Shown: in pieces, positions 30,311 through 41,982 of the stretch
Position numbering within the stretch: the stretch's first letter is position 1
Layout: every line of letters starts with the position of its first letter
NCBI GenBank assembly: GCA_006384855.1
Contig: VCJN01002306.1
Location: forward strand, 62,001-126,000
Direction of reading: 5' to 3'
From: Tetraselmis striata
Lineage: Eukaryota; Chlorophyta; Chlorodendrophyceae; Chlorodendrales; Chlorodendraceae
DNA length: 64,000 nt
The notes under the pieces: model-generated
Seen by the model: only the letters and a program-made list of their open reading frames with translations
Told to the model about the DNA's origin: nothing
The model's database searches: none
Program-made: the position numbers and the translations under genes

Positions 30311-32430
30311 CGTGAAGGCCTATGAAGGAAATCCCTGTGAAGGCCTATGGTAGGTTTATAATACATGCAAACCTTAACAGAATACCAAATTCAGAGGCAG
30401 AAGACACCACGCTCTGCGGGACTGCGTGGCACTCTTGACGAAGTGGACTTAAAGCCGCACCCAAAAGACCCGGTGTCGCCGCTGCGGCAGCGGGGCGGAC
30501 GGTGATCATGACGTGTGAGCGCCGCCTCGGTAAGATTCCGAATAGTACCCGTACCTCCCGTACCCGAAACCTGTCCGGGCTGCGAATAGACTCGGCAGCA
30601 ACCTCGCGGCCCGACGGGGCGAGCCTGGAGGGCAGGCGCGCGGCAGCCTCTCGCTCATCCCGTGGCACGACAAGGACAATGCGGCGAGTTGGTAGTTAGG
30701 GCCGGGGTGGTGCCAGGGGAAGGATGAGCAGGAACGGCTGTGTCAGGTGCGAGGTGTGCGGTTCATCCCGTACCCTAAACGGCACGGGCTTTCCCCGTTA
30801 TCCCGTGCCCGGCCGCCCGCATCCCCGACAGCACGGGTCAAGCTTTGCGGGGACCCAAAAGCGGACCGCCGGACTGGGCGTGACCGTGCTGCCGATGGCG
30901 ACTCGCGTCCCCCATCCGGACCCAGGGCCAGCCGCCCAACCCGGCCAGCCCGAGGCTGCGCGCACGGGAGGGGCCGCGTCACGGCGGCGGTAGTGCACGA
31001 GGGGTGACGGGCAGAACAGTAGTTTGAGTTCTGTATTGCACTCAGGGCCCCCGCCCGACGCTGTGCAAAGCGGTCGTCACAACAACGGTACGGCGGGCCA
31101 CCACGCTGTACAATAATCGCCGCGCTTGCTTCCAGCGGCCGACAACAGCGGACTTTGACCCCAGCAGTATCCAGGGAGTAGTGGGCGGGGAGGAGCGGGT
31201 GGTCTGCCGGGAGCAACAGTGCGAGTATCGTCCGGTCCGATACTGTACTCCGTTGATGCGTAGCCTGAACGCTCCGGACCTGACCCACCAGACCGAGACG
31301 GCATAGCGGGCCCCTTGCGTGTTGGCGGCGCTGCAGGACGCGTGAGGGCGGTGCATACCTTGGTGGCCTTTCAGACACCGACGGGTTCCCTGGCCGTTTA
31401 GATAGTTCCACGGCTCGCGACCGCCAGCAGATAGGACGGCGTAGACGGTGTGCTGGAATAGTAGCGCAGGCTGTCGCGGCAGTGGTCGAGTCTCGTTCCG
31501 CTGGCGAGCGTGGCGGTACCGCCCGATAGACCCATAAATAACCCCGGCCCAAGGGATTGATCCTTACCAGTACAGTACTGTACCAGCAGCACAGGTCCCG
31601 CGGGGGCATGAAAAAAAAGGTAGAGGTACGGGTACTGGCAGCGGCTACATGGTACCGGCTAGAGAGGCGGCAATCCAAGTAGCAACTGTCCTGTCCTGTC
31701 CTGTCCAGATTGTCCGCGAGCGCACGGGCCCGCTAGCTCACTTCTGCAGATATGTTCACGACTAGAAGATGGGGTTCCTTCACTCGTCTATTTCGCAGGC
31801 ACGGTACCTGTACCGCCCGAGGGGCTGCATCGGCCCCGCATCGCCGCCTCGAGGAGCTGCATCATTGTACTCCCGTACAACACCATCCGTGTGCGGTTCC
31901 CCATGCAGCTATTTCGGGTAGCGTTGCTCCCGCATGCTGCTTCGTATTGTGCTTCGAAGGACCAAGGGGCTTGTCTGTCCCCACTACTCTTTGTCACGGC
32001 CCACCCACCATGGGGCCGCGACAGAGCTCGTGTCTTCGTGACATGCGAAGTCTTTGGTTTTACAAGTCACTCAGAAGTGATGCCATGAGCCAAGCAGCTC
32101 AAGGACATGTCTTGCTGGATGGGAGGCAGTCGACGCTCGTTAAGAGGGCACCGTGCGCCGGCTCTTGGCGCCGACAACCAATGCCCTACACGGACAACCG
32201 TTCGACTGCTTCGGGGGGTCTCTTCACGCCTCGCTACAAAAGAGCCCCCCATACCGCCGGCCTTCGGCTCGCCAGTGAAGAAGACCGCCATTTCCGGGCA
32301 GGTACGATTCATAAGCCGGTGGGACTTCCGGCTTCAACACCCTACTCCGCGCCACAATCGGGCTGTCCCTCGCAGCCCTAGGAACACAACAGCTGTTCGG
32401 CGCTACCCGGCCACCACTAAATTCCACCTC
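30311..32430. other. Intergenic; no gene seen
   Basis: The SBP-gene promoter should lie in the first few hundred bases. Frames up to about 310 codons exist here by GC bias but show no domain, no splice support and overlapping rivals on the other strand. A small tandem CTGTC run lies at 31688-31707. Confidence 0.45.
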
Positions 32431-33570
32431 CGGGCACCCGCGCTGGTCGGCGCCACTAGGCCGCCCCTGCGCCATGTGCCTCCGGTCGCCTCCGCGGCCT
32501 AAACAAGCAGGTGGCCGTCGCCGACGGGCCGCCGCTGCACGTGCTTCGATGGCCTTCGCAGCTCCCGTTACGCAGTTGGTCGGCACCATCATGCCGCCAC
32601 TGCACCTTGTGCGGCCCAACCTCATCCACGGAATGCACACGCAGTTGGGCGCCGTCAATTGGCAGTCACTGCAGCATGCGCCTTGGTCTCCTCTGCGGCA
32701 TGCGCACACAGTTGGTCGGCGCCAATGGGCCGTCACAACACCATGTGCCCCGGTCGCTTCCGCGGCCGGCGCACGCAGCTGGTCGGCGCTAGCGGGCCGC
32801 CACTGCATCATGTCTCCTAGTCACCTTCGCGACCCAAGCACGCAACTGGTCGACACCCAGGGGCCGCCGCTGCACGCTATGCCTCGGTTGCTGCCGCAGC
32901 CTTTGGCACACATTTGATCGGCGCCATCATGGCGCCACTGCACCATGTGTCATGGTCGCTTCCGCGACCCGAGCCCGCAGCTGGTCGGCGCCAACGGGCC
33001 GCCACTGCACCGTGCGCCTCGGTCGCTTTTGCAGCCCGTGCACGCAGCAGGTCGGCGCCGTCAGCCCGTCCATGCATCATGTACCCCTGGCCGCCTCCGC
33101 GACCAGCGCACGTAGCTGGTCGGCGCCAACGGGCCGTCACAGCACCTTGTGCCCTTGTCGCCTCCACGGCCCATGCACGCAACTGGTCGGCACCGTCAGG
33201 CCGTTCTCGCACCCTGTGCCCCGGTCGCCTCCGAGACATGCGCACGGAGCTGGTCGGCGCTAACGGGCCGCCATTGTACCCTGCGTCTCGGTCGCTTCCG
33301 CGGCCCGCGCATGGAGCTGGTCGGCGCCAACGGACCGCCACTTCATCACGTGTCCCGGTCGCCTCCGCGGCCCGGGAACGCTACTGGTCGGCGCCAACGG
33401 GCCGCCGCTGCACGCTGTGCCTGAGTTGCTGTCGCAGCCTCGAGCACGCAGATGGTCGTTGCCCTCATGCCGCTAATACACCCTGTGCCCTATCCGCTTT
33501 CGCAACCTATGCACGCAGCGGGTCGACGCCAACGGGCCGCCGTCACAGCACCCTGTGCCTCTGAGGGTGG
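32430..33570. repeat. 67-bp minisatellite, about 17 diverged copies
   Basis: The core CTGGTCGGCGCCAACGGGCC recurs at about 32442, 32577, 32709, 32780, 32847, 32914, 32981, 33048, 33116, 33183, 33250, 33317 and 33384, almost always 67 bp apart. The rest of the unit carries TGTGCC(C/T)CGGTCGC and CCGCGGCC. Because 67 is not a multiple of three, the frames running through the array are not meaningful genes. Confidence 0.85.
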
Positions 33571-35894
33571 CGCTCGCCGGGTGGCGTTGACATGACCAGG
33601 AGCGGCGCGAAGCTGATGCCACGACGGCATGTTACAGTAGCCGCTGACCTCGTAGCGAGCGTCGCATGAGTACCGGGCTCATCTAGCTGCCCGTGAGGGG
33701 CCGCTGCGCTGACGGCGGGCGAAAAGGGTTAGTGCGGTAGTTCGGGGAGGTAGGCCGCGCCAGAAAGGGGGTCGGTGTAGACTCGTGATGTGGATGTTGA
33801 AGGACAGAGTATAGAGTATAGATGTTGTATGACCCCGGCGAGGGTAAAAGGGGGATGACGGCTCGCGTAGGAGGGTCAGCGGTGAGGGATGGAGTCCCGC
33901 TCATGCCGACGACTCCAGTGCAGCGATACTTGGAAGGCGCGCCCAGAGGCGTATCCTCGAAACGCAGCTGCTTGGGGCCGGCACGGCGGAGCACTCCATC
34001 ATTCGGTCTTGTCGACCGAAGGGGCCTCAACCTTCGCCTTGCCCTTACCATAGTCCTTGGTGGAGTCCTTTGCAACGGTGGCTCGTGGCGCCACCACCTC
34101 GCGCCCTGGGCGCGTAGTCTTGAAGTTAAATTATCGCGGCTGCCGCCGCCGCCATCCCGGTTGCGGTCGTTGCGCCGGACGATTGCGCCACCGAAGCGCT
34201 GGCGGGCGGTGGTTTTCCCGGTGCTCGCGATGTTGGCGTCGTAGACACGGTCCTTGCTTGTATAGCTCCAGTAGCTCGGAGAACTCGGGTAACCCCAAGG
34301 TCTCTGTACCGGGGCGGAGGTAGCGCTCCCCTTACGATGTCGTGCGCGAAAGGGTTGCCGTGGTGCATCTGTGCGTCCTAGTGCTTGCGGAGGTACGCCA
34401 AGCGGAACCGATGGCCGCCGTCGATGGCCTCCATGCTATGGACGATGCCCTCGAGCCGCTGCCCGAAGGCCGGAGTAATTCCCTCGGTGACGCATGCCGC
34501 CGCCAACAACTCATCATGCAACTCAATTGTTGAGCCGGCGATGAAAGCCCCGCCCGTAGCACGCGGCATGGTCATACTCATCCGCTGCCGGTTGAAGACG
34601 AAGGATACCAAGCAGGTACTCGAGCACGCGGTCGAGGGCGATGGAGAAGAGCCCCGGGCGTCGCAGAATGTCGGGAGGCATCCCGTTCTCAAAACCGGGC
34701 AGAGCCGTAGCGAGGGCGGTTTTCCAATCAAGGTAGTATGGTTCGCTCGAAGGGGCGAAGGGCGCACGGACGTTCTGGTCCTGACCACCGGCGCGGGATT
34801 CGTTCCCACCCGGAATGGCGTTCTCTTATTCACCGGCGGTTGCCGGCGGCATAGGACTTTCTTGAGTGGCGAAGAACATGAAGAGCTGCTCCTGGACGAG
34901 TTGCTTCGATCTTATATCTTCTGCCGCGTTACGACGCGCCGCCTCGATGGCGTCTTGCCCAGTAGCTGTCGTTCCGACTCCCGACAGCCGCCGCCTTGCC
35001 GGCGTCGACCATCTTGGGAGCGGTAGGTGGGCCGTTGTTATAGGTATCGCAAAGGGATCGCCCTAGATGAGGGAGCCGTGTGGAGAACAAAGAAAAGAGG
35101 AGCTATGACTTGAGCTGGTCATGTCGCAACAACGCGAGCGGAGGGTGGAAGGTTTAGTACTCTTTCCGAGGGCAGGAGCACTATGCACGGTCCGACGCCG
35201 CGAGATAGTGTTTTGTTGTGGGCAGGACGAGGCCATCACAAAACGAAGTGAGTGGTCTAGTCTAGGGGACGATGATGGTTTTATTAGATTTGATGGGTAC
35301 GAGGGCGACCGTTGTTCTCGCCGTGGGCGGCACGCAAACTGCCATACATCGGGGTTTCTCAATGCTGAAGCACTAGTGCCAAAGCACAGGACGGTGCTAA
35401 TAAAGCACCGCCAATACTGGTGTCGACACTCAAATACCCTAAGGACAGGGAGGGACAAGTAAGGAAACCCCAAGAGCACAACTCTAAACAATATTGGGCG
35501 GTGACGTCAGCATCGGCGCGACACGTCAGCGCGTATCCCCTCGCGTACGACCAAATTGCGCAGACCGGTCCAATATGAGCACATATTGGGCGGACCGGGC
35601 ATTCTGGGCGTGACATCATGAAGACAGTTCGCGTATGGAATTTGCATACTGTTCGCGGTATCCGTAACATTGACGAGTACTCGCGAGTGCTCGTTCGCAA
35701 AAAGTTCGCGAGGTGTTCGCGAGCTATAACGGGAGCCCCGAACCCTGATATTCTTACGGGTACTGTATGTATGCGTGGGACTCCTGCCCCCCCCCCCCCC
35801 CCCCCGCCTCCGGCTCCGCCGACCACTGCGCGCCTGCGCTCTAGTGTCATACATACGCATAGCAGCGCAACTATTCGTCCCCGCGGGGGTTGTG
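33571..35894. other. Unassigned region with possible decayed retroelement traces
   Basis: On the minus strand, about 35.0 down to 33.8 kb, short stretches in shifting frames look protein-like: an Ala/Arg-rich helix (AARRNAAEDIRSKQLVQEQL) followed by Pro-rich and RPGLFSIALDRVLEYLLG-like segments. They resemble a decayed Gag but I cannot assign them. A C tract lies at 35787-35806. No intact gene is seen. Confidence 0.25.
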
Positions 35895-36359
35895 GCCGGG
35901 TTGCACATTATGATACAATTACGCACCCGAGTATTTCCCACTGCCCGCCGATTGGCCCGGATTCATGCCATGCCTGAGCGGTTCCTTGAACACTGCCCTG
36001 CATGTGGCGGAGGTGAATCTGAGACTATCGAACATATGTTGGTGGAGTGCCCGCGGTGGGGGTATCACCGTCATAATTTTGGGTTGTTAGTTCCGGAGTT
36101 CGGGGATTTTATTAGTAGTCAGGTTAGTGCGTCAACACCTGAGGACTTAACTGCCTTTATTTTGGGCGGGGTCCCCCCCTCCCTTCACGGCGCCCTGGAT
36201 TTTACTGGGAATGGGAAATTTTTCCAGCTATGGCGTCAGGCCCTCCCTCACATTGCCTTTTTTGTTGCACATGTATCGCACTCCCGAAATGCTTTGCTCC
36301 GCGGGTTGGGGCTTGCCCCAACTCGCATTACTCGAATGGGCCGACGCCCAAACGGGTAG
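35895..36359 (+). pseudogene. LINE-type non-LTR retrotransposon, C-terminal remnant
   Basis: The frame ending at 36359 carries the zinc-knuckle tail of non-LTR reverse transcriptases: Arg-rich helix (LRTRVFPTARRLARIHAM), then C-x2-C, ET.EH and a final Cys (HCPACGGGESETIEHMLVECP). A further 100 residues without motif follow. The reverse transcriptase is missing, so the copy is 5'-truncated. About 190 bp downstream is a tail ending GTCCCGGGGGGCG followed by ten A, probably the element's 3' end. Confidence 0.7.
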
Positions 36360-36547
36360 GGCGGACCTTTCGTGGTCAGTGCCGGGTATTTTGATGGCAG
36401 TGTTTTAGACGGTGATCCAACAGTGTTGGAAATTCCGTCACTGGCCTTCAATTAGTCTTGCGAAATGCTTCGGCAATTTGCTTGATGACTATAACGGAGC
36501 GTCGCCTACCCAGGGCTTTCCGTAACTGGATTGCTGCCTAAACGGCC

Positions 36548-36610
36548 GTCGTAGAGACGCTGCAAGGGTTTCACTGGTGCCAGTCCTGTCCCGGGGGGCG
36601 AAAAAAAAAA
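36548..36610 (+). repeat. LINE-like 3' tail with A tract (copy 1)
   Basis: GTAGAGACGCTGCAAG is followed by CCTGTCCCGGGGGGCG and ten A. The same two blocks appear inverted at about 39949-39992. They bracket the F-box gene in opposite orientation, as expected for two independent 3' ends of one family. Confidence 0.55.
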
Positions 36611-36940
36611 GCAGCGCGACTATTCGCACCGCCCAGCAGCAGCAACAGCGCGGGCAGGCCCGCCGCTACAGTACTTGCCTCGCCTCGGGGGACGACGTAT
36701 GTGCGCTTGATGAGCTGTGCCCGGCCCGTGCGCGCACCACGTCGCGACACCTCAGTATCACCCGGCACACCAGTGCGGCAGTAGGGTCTCCTCGGGTTGG
36801 GACGTCATTCCGCCTCGCGCTCGTCTCTCAGCTGCGCACACAGGCAGACGGCTGATAGGAACGGACCGGTAGGATACCCGCAGGCCTGCAGCCACGGGGC
36901 AACGACGCTCCTGCAGTGAAACTCGTGATCAGTTGCGAAC

Positions 36941-38950
36941 ATGGACGAGGCACGCAAGAATCAGGCCCTGATCAAAATGATATTGGAGCGCGCCAATTCT
37001 ATCAGCTCTACCATGACGGACGTGAATGAGCGCCTGACAACACTGAATCAGGTCAGCTGCAGCGGAATCGATTTATTGGCAGGTGGGGGGGGGGGGGGGG
37101 GGGGGGGGGGGGGAGGGGGTATGGCCAATGGCTTGCGTCGTTGTATATAAGAGTATCGTTTTATATGTCCAAACTCCTACACCTCGTGAAGATTGCCAAA
37201 TGGGAGCGAGGGGGGGGGGGGGGGAGGCGCCTTTCAGATATCCATCCACACGCTTCACGCATGGTGGACTTGGGCAGGTGGGGGCCAGCCGCCTTATTTC
37301 CTTGCCTGGTTTTTGCCGCCTACAGAAAATGGAGACTCAGCATATCCGGGAACCTGCGCGCCCCCCAATGGAGCTGTTGGATCTCCACATGTCGATTTTG
37401 GCGCACGTTGTCAGCTCACTGACAGAAGCGAAAGCGCTGAGCGCGCTTGGCATGACCTGCCGCACCATGAGTGAGCTCACCAGCACGTACGATTGGAAGC
37501 AGCTGTGCCTGGTGCACTGGGGTATTACGCAGAGTAACCCTCGTGCTGTGCGCTGCATGGATTCAACCCTCATCAGCGGGTATGCGAAAATTGACAAGCA
37601 CGGTGATGCATCCGTGATCTGGGAGCAGCGCATGCGTGGGAATCCATGGCGGAACATTTACCGGGATCGTACCTACGGTATGCACGACACCTCCTGCATG
37701 TGCCCAATGGATAACTTGGACCCGGATTCCATTCGGGGTGGAAGGGCGGGCGGCATGACCCATCTCTGTGGCCTTCAGGCTGGCGCATCGTCATTCGCAT
37801 GCTCCGATGGCTGCGCATGCACAACCATCCAGTGAACGTATCCGGGGTGTCACATCGTTTCCAACTGTACCTGGCACTGTGCTACATGGACATGTGCACA
37901 TCAACAAATCAGGGTTTGCCCCCCCTCTGTCATGTACACCCTGTATCGGGGCCTGCGTGGTTGATCTCATTCGCGCAGGGGCTGCTGCCTCATGCCGCGC
38001 TGCTGTGCAATCCATGCGCCGCGCACAGAGGCGGAGCGCAAGGCGGAGATCGTGCAGTACCAAGGCGTGCCCTCGCTCATCGCCCTGCTGCGCGCCACTC
38101 ACCCGGCGTTCAAGGAGCAAGCGGCCGCCGTGCTTGCCAACCTGATGTATGATTCACCAAGCACCAAGGTGCTACAGCGGCGCACTCCAATCTGTGCCAT
38201 TTCCGCGATCCTGCCCGCCATCTGGGTTGGCACCTCACAGTCCATGGCATATGTCTGTGGTCTCAGGAGAAGGTGCTGCTGGACAGCTTCGCCGGTAAAA
38301 GCTTCTCGGACTCTCTTGGCACCGAATTCACCGGGGTAACACAGCACATGTCTCGGGCCCTCCTAAACATGTGGGCGGACCCCGACACCGTGCCCCAAGT
38401 CAAGATGTACAATGCGGAGGGCGAGGTACAGGCGGCCACCCGCTGACATGCTCTGTTATGCATGCGTGCATTGGGGTGGATGCCATGCTTGTCGGGTGAA
38501 CCGGCTTGTGTTTTGAGCGGCCCTGCTCCGCTGGCAGCTGCTGCTGCCGATCTTGGAGTCTGGCGTGTGGTGCCTCCAAGAATACTCCCTCCGCGGGGAG
38601 GCTTTTGGGTATGAGTTCATTGACCGCGACTTCTTACTGTTTCGTGCTGGTATTCACATGGTGGACCATGCCTTCATGCTGACATTGCCGGCTCATGTCC
38701 TGCAATCCCCAGGAAAATAACGATGATGCTGTCCTTCAATGAGTATGGGCAAATCTCCGGGCTCGGGACGGAGCTCGTCGGATATGAGGAGCCCGAAGAG
38801 TTCACTGTCAATGGGTACATAGACACTGGGAGGAAGTGGGAGTTTATCAAGGAGTACAGTAGCCAGCATCGGGTTGTCTACAAGGTGCAGACATGCAGGC
38901 CACCAGCCGCATCTGACATTTCCCCCTGTTTCTTCAGTGTTAATGACCCC

Positions 38951-38981
<31 letters not shown>

Positions 38982-39382
38982 TTCCATTCCTCTCCACACC
39001 CTTTCGTGCAGGGCCAGAGTGACGAGTTTGGGGCATTTGGTATCTACTATCCCTACCGAGCGAACGATTCATCCAGGATGTTCCTGGTCAGCGGCGAGAC
39101 GGCCCCCAAGGCACGCCCGCTCTGCCGCGCCCCTGAGTGGGCGCTGTAGTGCAGCTCGTGATACCTTTTCACAGGAAGTTTCCATACCCCCATTGACGAT
39201 ACAGGCTGATGTGCATGCGCTCACCGCAGGTGTTCAGGCTCTTCCGAGACGATGCCATGGTGAGAGCTATGGAGAACAGCGACCGCTACGCCAAGTCGAT
39301 GGACCATGCTGATATCGTCAAACTGCTGGGTGAACTTCAGCTCGGGCCGCGGCTCCAGGACGACGGGCCATCGACATCCTGA
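36941..39382 (+). CDS. F-box protein with armadillo-like repeat and C-terminal beta-rich domain
   Basis: Nine exons join in frame: 36941-37051, 37326-37677, 37779-37831, 38031-38168, 38267-38425, 38538-38608, 38713-38884, 39012-39110 and 39230-39382, giving 435 residues. After a short helical N-terminus comes an F-box-like helix bundle (MELLDLHMSILAHVVSSL ... WKQLCLVHWG, about 50-100). A longer segment follows with a WEQRMRGNPWRNIYRDR motif. Next is one clear armadillo-like helix pair (YQGVPSLIALLRATHP ... AAAVLANLMYD). The C-terminal beta-rich domain has GQISGLGTELVGYEEP and FTVNGYI, like a lipocalin-type barrel. F-box proteins recruit substrates to SCF ubiquitin ligases; the barrel may bind the substrate. 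The last intron starts with GC (AAG|GCACGC). The first intron holds G tracts. Confidence 0.65.
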
Positions 39383-40676
39383 CAGCGATGAGCCGGGTAT
39401 TGCATTCAGTATCATACAGCCAAAGCACTGCGGTGGTGCTCGATTATATTGTTCATCATGGACGTATTCACGGTGTGCCGGCGCAGCAGGCTGTCGTGAT
39501 TAACTATCCGTCAAACAGTGCAGTGTTCTCAAGTAGCAACCAAATGTCTCATCCGTGACATAGAAATTCCTTACAGTAGTATGCCGGCCGGCCTATCTGG
39601 CAGCATCGTTGACATATACAAGTGTAACCGGGACATCGCGCCATGCAACGGCGTGGATTGCACTGGGGGCGGAAATATGATACGCTGTTCACACGCACGC
39701 CCCTTGATATGAATGCAGAATACGGGCGCACGCAGTCGAGTAGGCATTTATACTGGTTGGTGTAGTCAGCATGCAAATCCATATTACTGCGCATGGGTGC
39801 TGCCGTAGTAAATCGCCGCAGGCGCTTTTAGTCTTGCATTTTGTAACTGTTTTTAGTGATACCACCGCTGGCGGGCCAATCGTCATGGTCGTAGCGGTAC
39901 CCGTAGGTTCTGGGGTGAATTAATAATACAAAAAGCGGCATTTTTTCAAGGTATTTTTTTCGCCCCCGGGACAGGATTGCAGCGTCTCTAGGTACCCGGG
40001 TATGTCCTGATACTGGTAGTAGTACTGCGCACTGGTACTCGAACTCCGAATGATATATTAATTTACATTCGGCCTAGTGCCGCTATTGGAGTGGCCCGGG
40101 ATTGTGTGCTGAGAAGAGCGTGTCTACTGCGTGGAGCGGCGGCTGGCGGCTGGCGTTGTGGCGATGCCTGGTCGGTGGCTGCCTGGGGGTTCCCGCCTCT
40201 GTTGGCCCGTAGCTGGATTTCCATCTGGATTTCCTTCTGGATTTCTGCATGGATTTCTTGAATGTTGCGTCTAGCACCTGTAAGCGGGACGTATTACTAT
40301 TAATTAAATCCTCCATAGCGACTAATAATATTTCTTCGCCAGCAATGATAAAACCTGAACACATGACAATTGACAAAAAAACAATATTTTATCGCAATTC
40401 CGGGATGGACGATGGACATTAGCCATTTTTAAACGGCGTTCCGGTCTATCCTCGTAATAATTGTACCTCGTGCAAAGATAATTCTATGCGGTCTGCTAGG
40501 CGCCTAGGCTGCTCGGTTTGTACAAGTACTACAGGCGTCAAAAATAAATGAACGGGTTTTCATAACAGCTCAACTTCAAATCGGTCCCCCAAGTGGTACA
40601 GCGAGCCGTTGTATTCGATTGTATTGTATACTTCTATTGTATATACAATAAACAAAGCATCATTGTTACTTTCGGG
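39383..40676. other. Intergenic with repeat fragments; no gene seen
   Basis: It contains an inverted copy of the LINE-like tail (39949-39992). At 40200-40285 a stretch of CTGGATTTC-type repeats ending GATTTCTTGAATGTTGC is shared with 50500-50575. No coding region is supported. Confidence 0.5.
39949..39992 (-). repeat. LINE-like 3' tail (copy 2, inverted)
   Basis: Read on the minus strand this gives TAGAGACGCTGCAATCCTGTCC, then CGGGGGCG and seven A. It matches the tail at 36548-36610 with an internal deletion. No coding part of the element remains beside it. Confidence 0.5.
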
Positions 40677-40745
40677 CTGCGGCCTGAGCGTAAGCGGCGC
40701 TCTCGGTGCGCCCGTGCGCAGGTTCGATTCTCGCAGTGGGCAGAT
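40677..40745 (+). other. tRNA-Ser-like promoter sequence (possible SINE head or tRNA remnant)
   Basis: GCGCAGGTTCGATTCTCGC is a strong RNA polymerase III B-box/T-arm, preceded at the right distance by CTGAGCGTAAGCGG, an A-box-like stretch, and a GC-rich segment that could be a long variable arm of serine type. The acceptor stem does not close, so it is not a working tRNA. It may be the head of a tRNA-derived SINE. Confidence 0.35.
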
Positions 40746-40829
40746 TTCCGAGACGGGCCCACCGCGCGCAACCACGGTGCGCGGACTTAGAGCGGACCTA
40801 GCGAGTGCGGGTGCACCAAAATACCGCAC

Positions 40830-41085
40830 ACAGCTTACAGCCCCACTGTGGCCGTTTGTACTGCGCGCTTATGTTGCGATTTTTGCGCATTTTATTGCTG
40901 ACCGGCAATTACTTTCCGTTTTTCCGGCGTGCACTAGCGGACGGGTATCACTGATTTTGAAGCGCATACGCGAAGCACGGCCATGGCTCGCGACGCAAGA
41001 TAGCCGCAACATGACCCCGCATTCTTTCAGAGTAGGGCATAGAAACACCCTAGATAATCATAGACGTACACCGCATAATTTGTAA
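40830..41085 (+). pseudogene. Tyrosine recombinase fragment (DIRS/Crypton-like)
   Basis: The frame includes LILKRIREARPWLATQDS followed by NMTPHSFRVG. A TPHSFR box is typical of the catalytic domain of eukaryotic tyrosine recombinases in DIRS and Crypton elements. The tyrosine-bearing end is lost soon after (frame stops at 41085). It is too short to place in a family. A more complete relative lies at 59.2-60.4 kb. Confidence 0.4.
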
Positions 41086-41579
41086 CGCATTTGCATTTGG
41101 CAAGATATGGCATATATCACCCATGCTAGATGTAAATGCGTATATGTCCACCATACGCCGCCGTATTCATTGTGCGACCACTAGGGGCGGCTAGCTCGAG
41201 GGAAGATGAGGATATGCGCCCACAGGGCGGCAATCACTTTGGCGACATGTGGCTTGCAGCCCGCACACGGATTAAGACCATTCATGAATTTTGACGCCTG
41301 TAGTATGTGGCTCGCGGCACGCGCTGGGTTGACCGCCGTGCCGTTCAAGCGCAGCAGCATATGCGCCCTGAGCGGCACCACACCAGCCGCAATGCACCCG
41401 CTCTCAGCAAGGGCAAGCAGGTGCTCGTCAGAGCGCCCCCGCCCGACACGAGCGACGGGTAGCAGGCCAAGCAGCGTCTTGTCTTGCTTGCGTTGGATAG
41501 CGGTGAAGAGGGTAAGCTTGCGTGTCACTGCAGTTTGCATCGCGGGTTTTTTCGCGGGTTCGGGCAAGGAGACGCCGGC

Positions 41580-41947
41580 ATGACGCCCCGGGGTCGGCTC
41601 GGCGGTGCGCTGACCGGCAGAGGCAGACCAGTTACTGCCGCCACGACTCTGGGATTCCTCCTTGTCCTGGGAACGGCGGCTGGTGGCTCCCTGGCGGCTG
41701 CCTCTACCAAGGCTGGTCTGCGCAACGTGCAGACGAGCACGCCCTTCAGCACGTGCGGGCTGGCAGCCGTGGGCGCCCCGGCCGGCGGGCAGCCACTGGA
41801 GGTCGCCTTCCGCCCCGCCTTTGACGGCGCGACGCCCTCGCTCTGGCTGCTTAGCGAGCCCGCGAGTGCCCCAGCAGGTTTCTTTCGCGTGGGGCTCGAT
41901 GGCCGCGTAGAGGAGGACGCCACCGCCGCAGTCGCCCCGCCCGGTGA

Positions 41948-41982
<35 letters not shown>

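Noticed and set aside
31752..32381. 209-codon plus-strand frame
   Set aside because: No domain, no splice support, and overlapping rival frames on both strands in GC-rich DNA.
32474..33564. Several Ala/Arg/Ser-rich frames of 100-216 codons
   Set aside because: They run through a 67-bp minisatellite whose unit is not a multiple of three.
33800..35026. Minus-strand Gag-like protein
   Set aside because: Only short stretches in shifting frames look protein-like; no zinc knuckle, protease or RT signature was found, so it is left unassigned.
41181..41567. Minus-strand 128-codon frame upstream of the CAP gene
   Set aside because: It lies in the promoter region of a well-supported gene, has no recognised motif and is explained by GC-rich composition.
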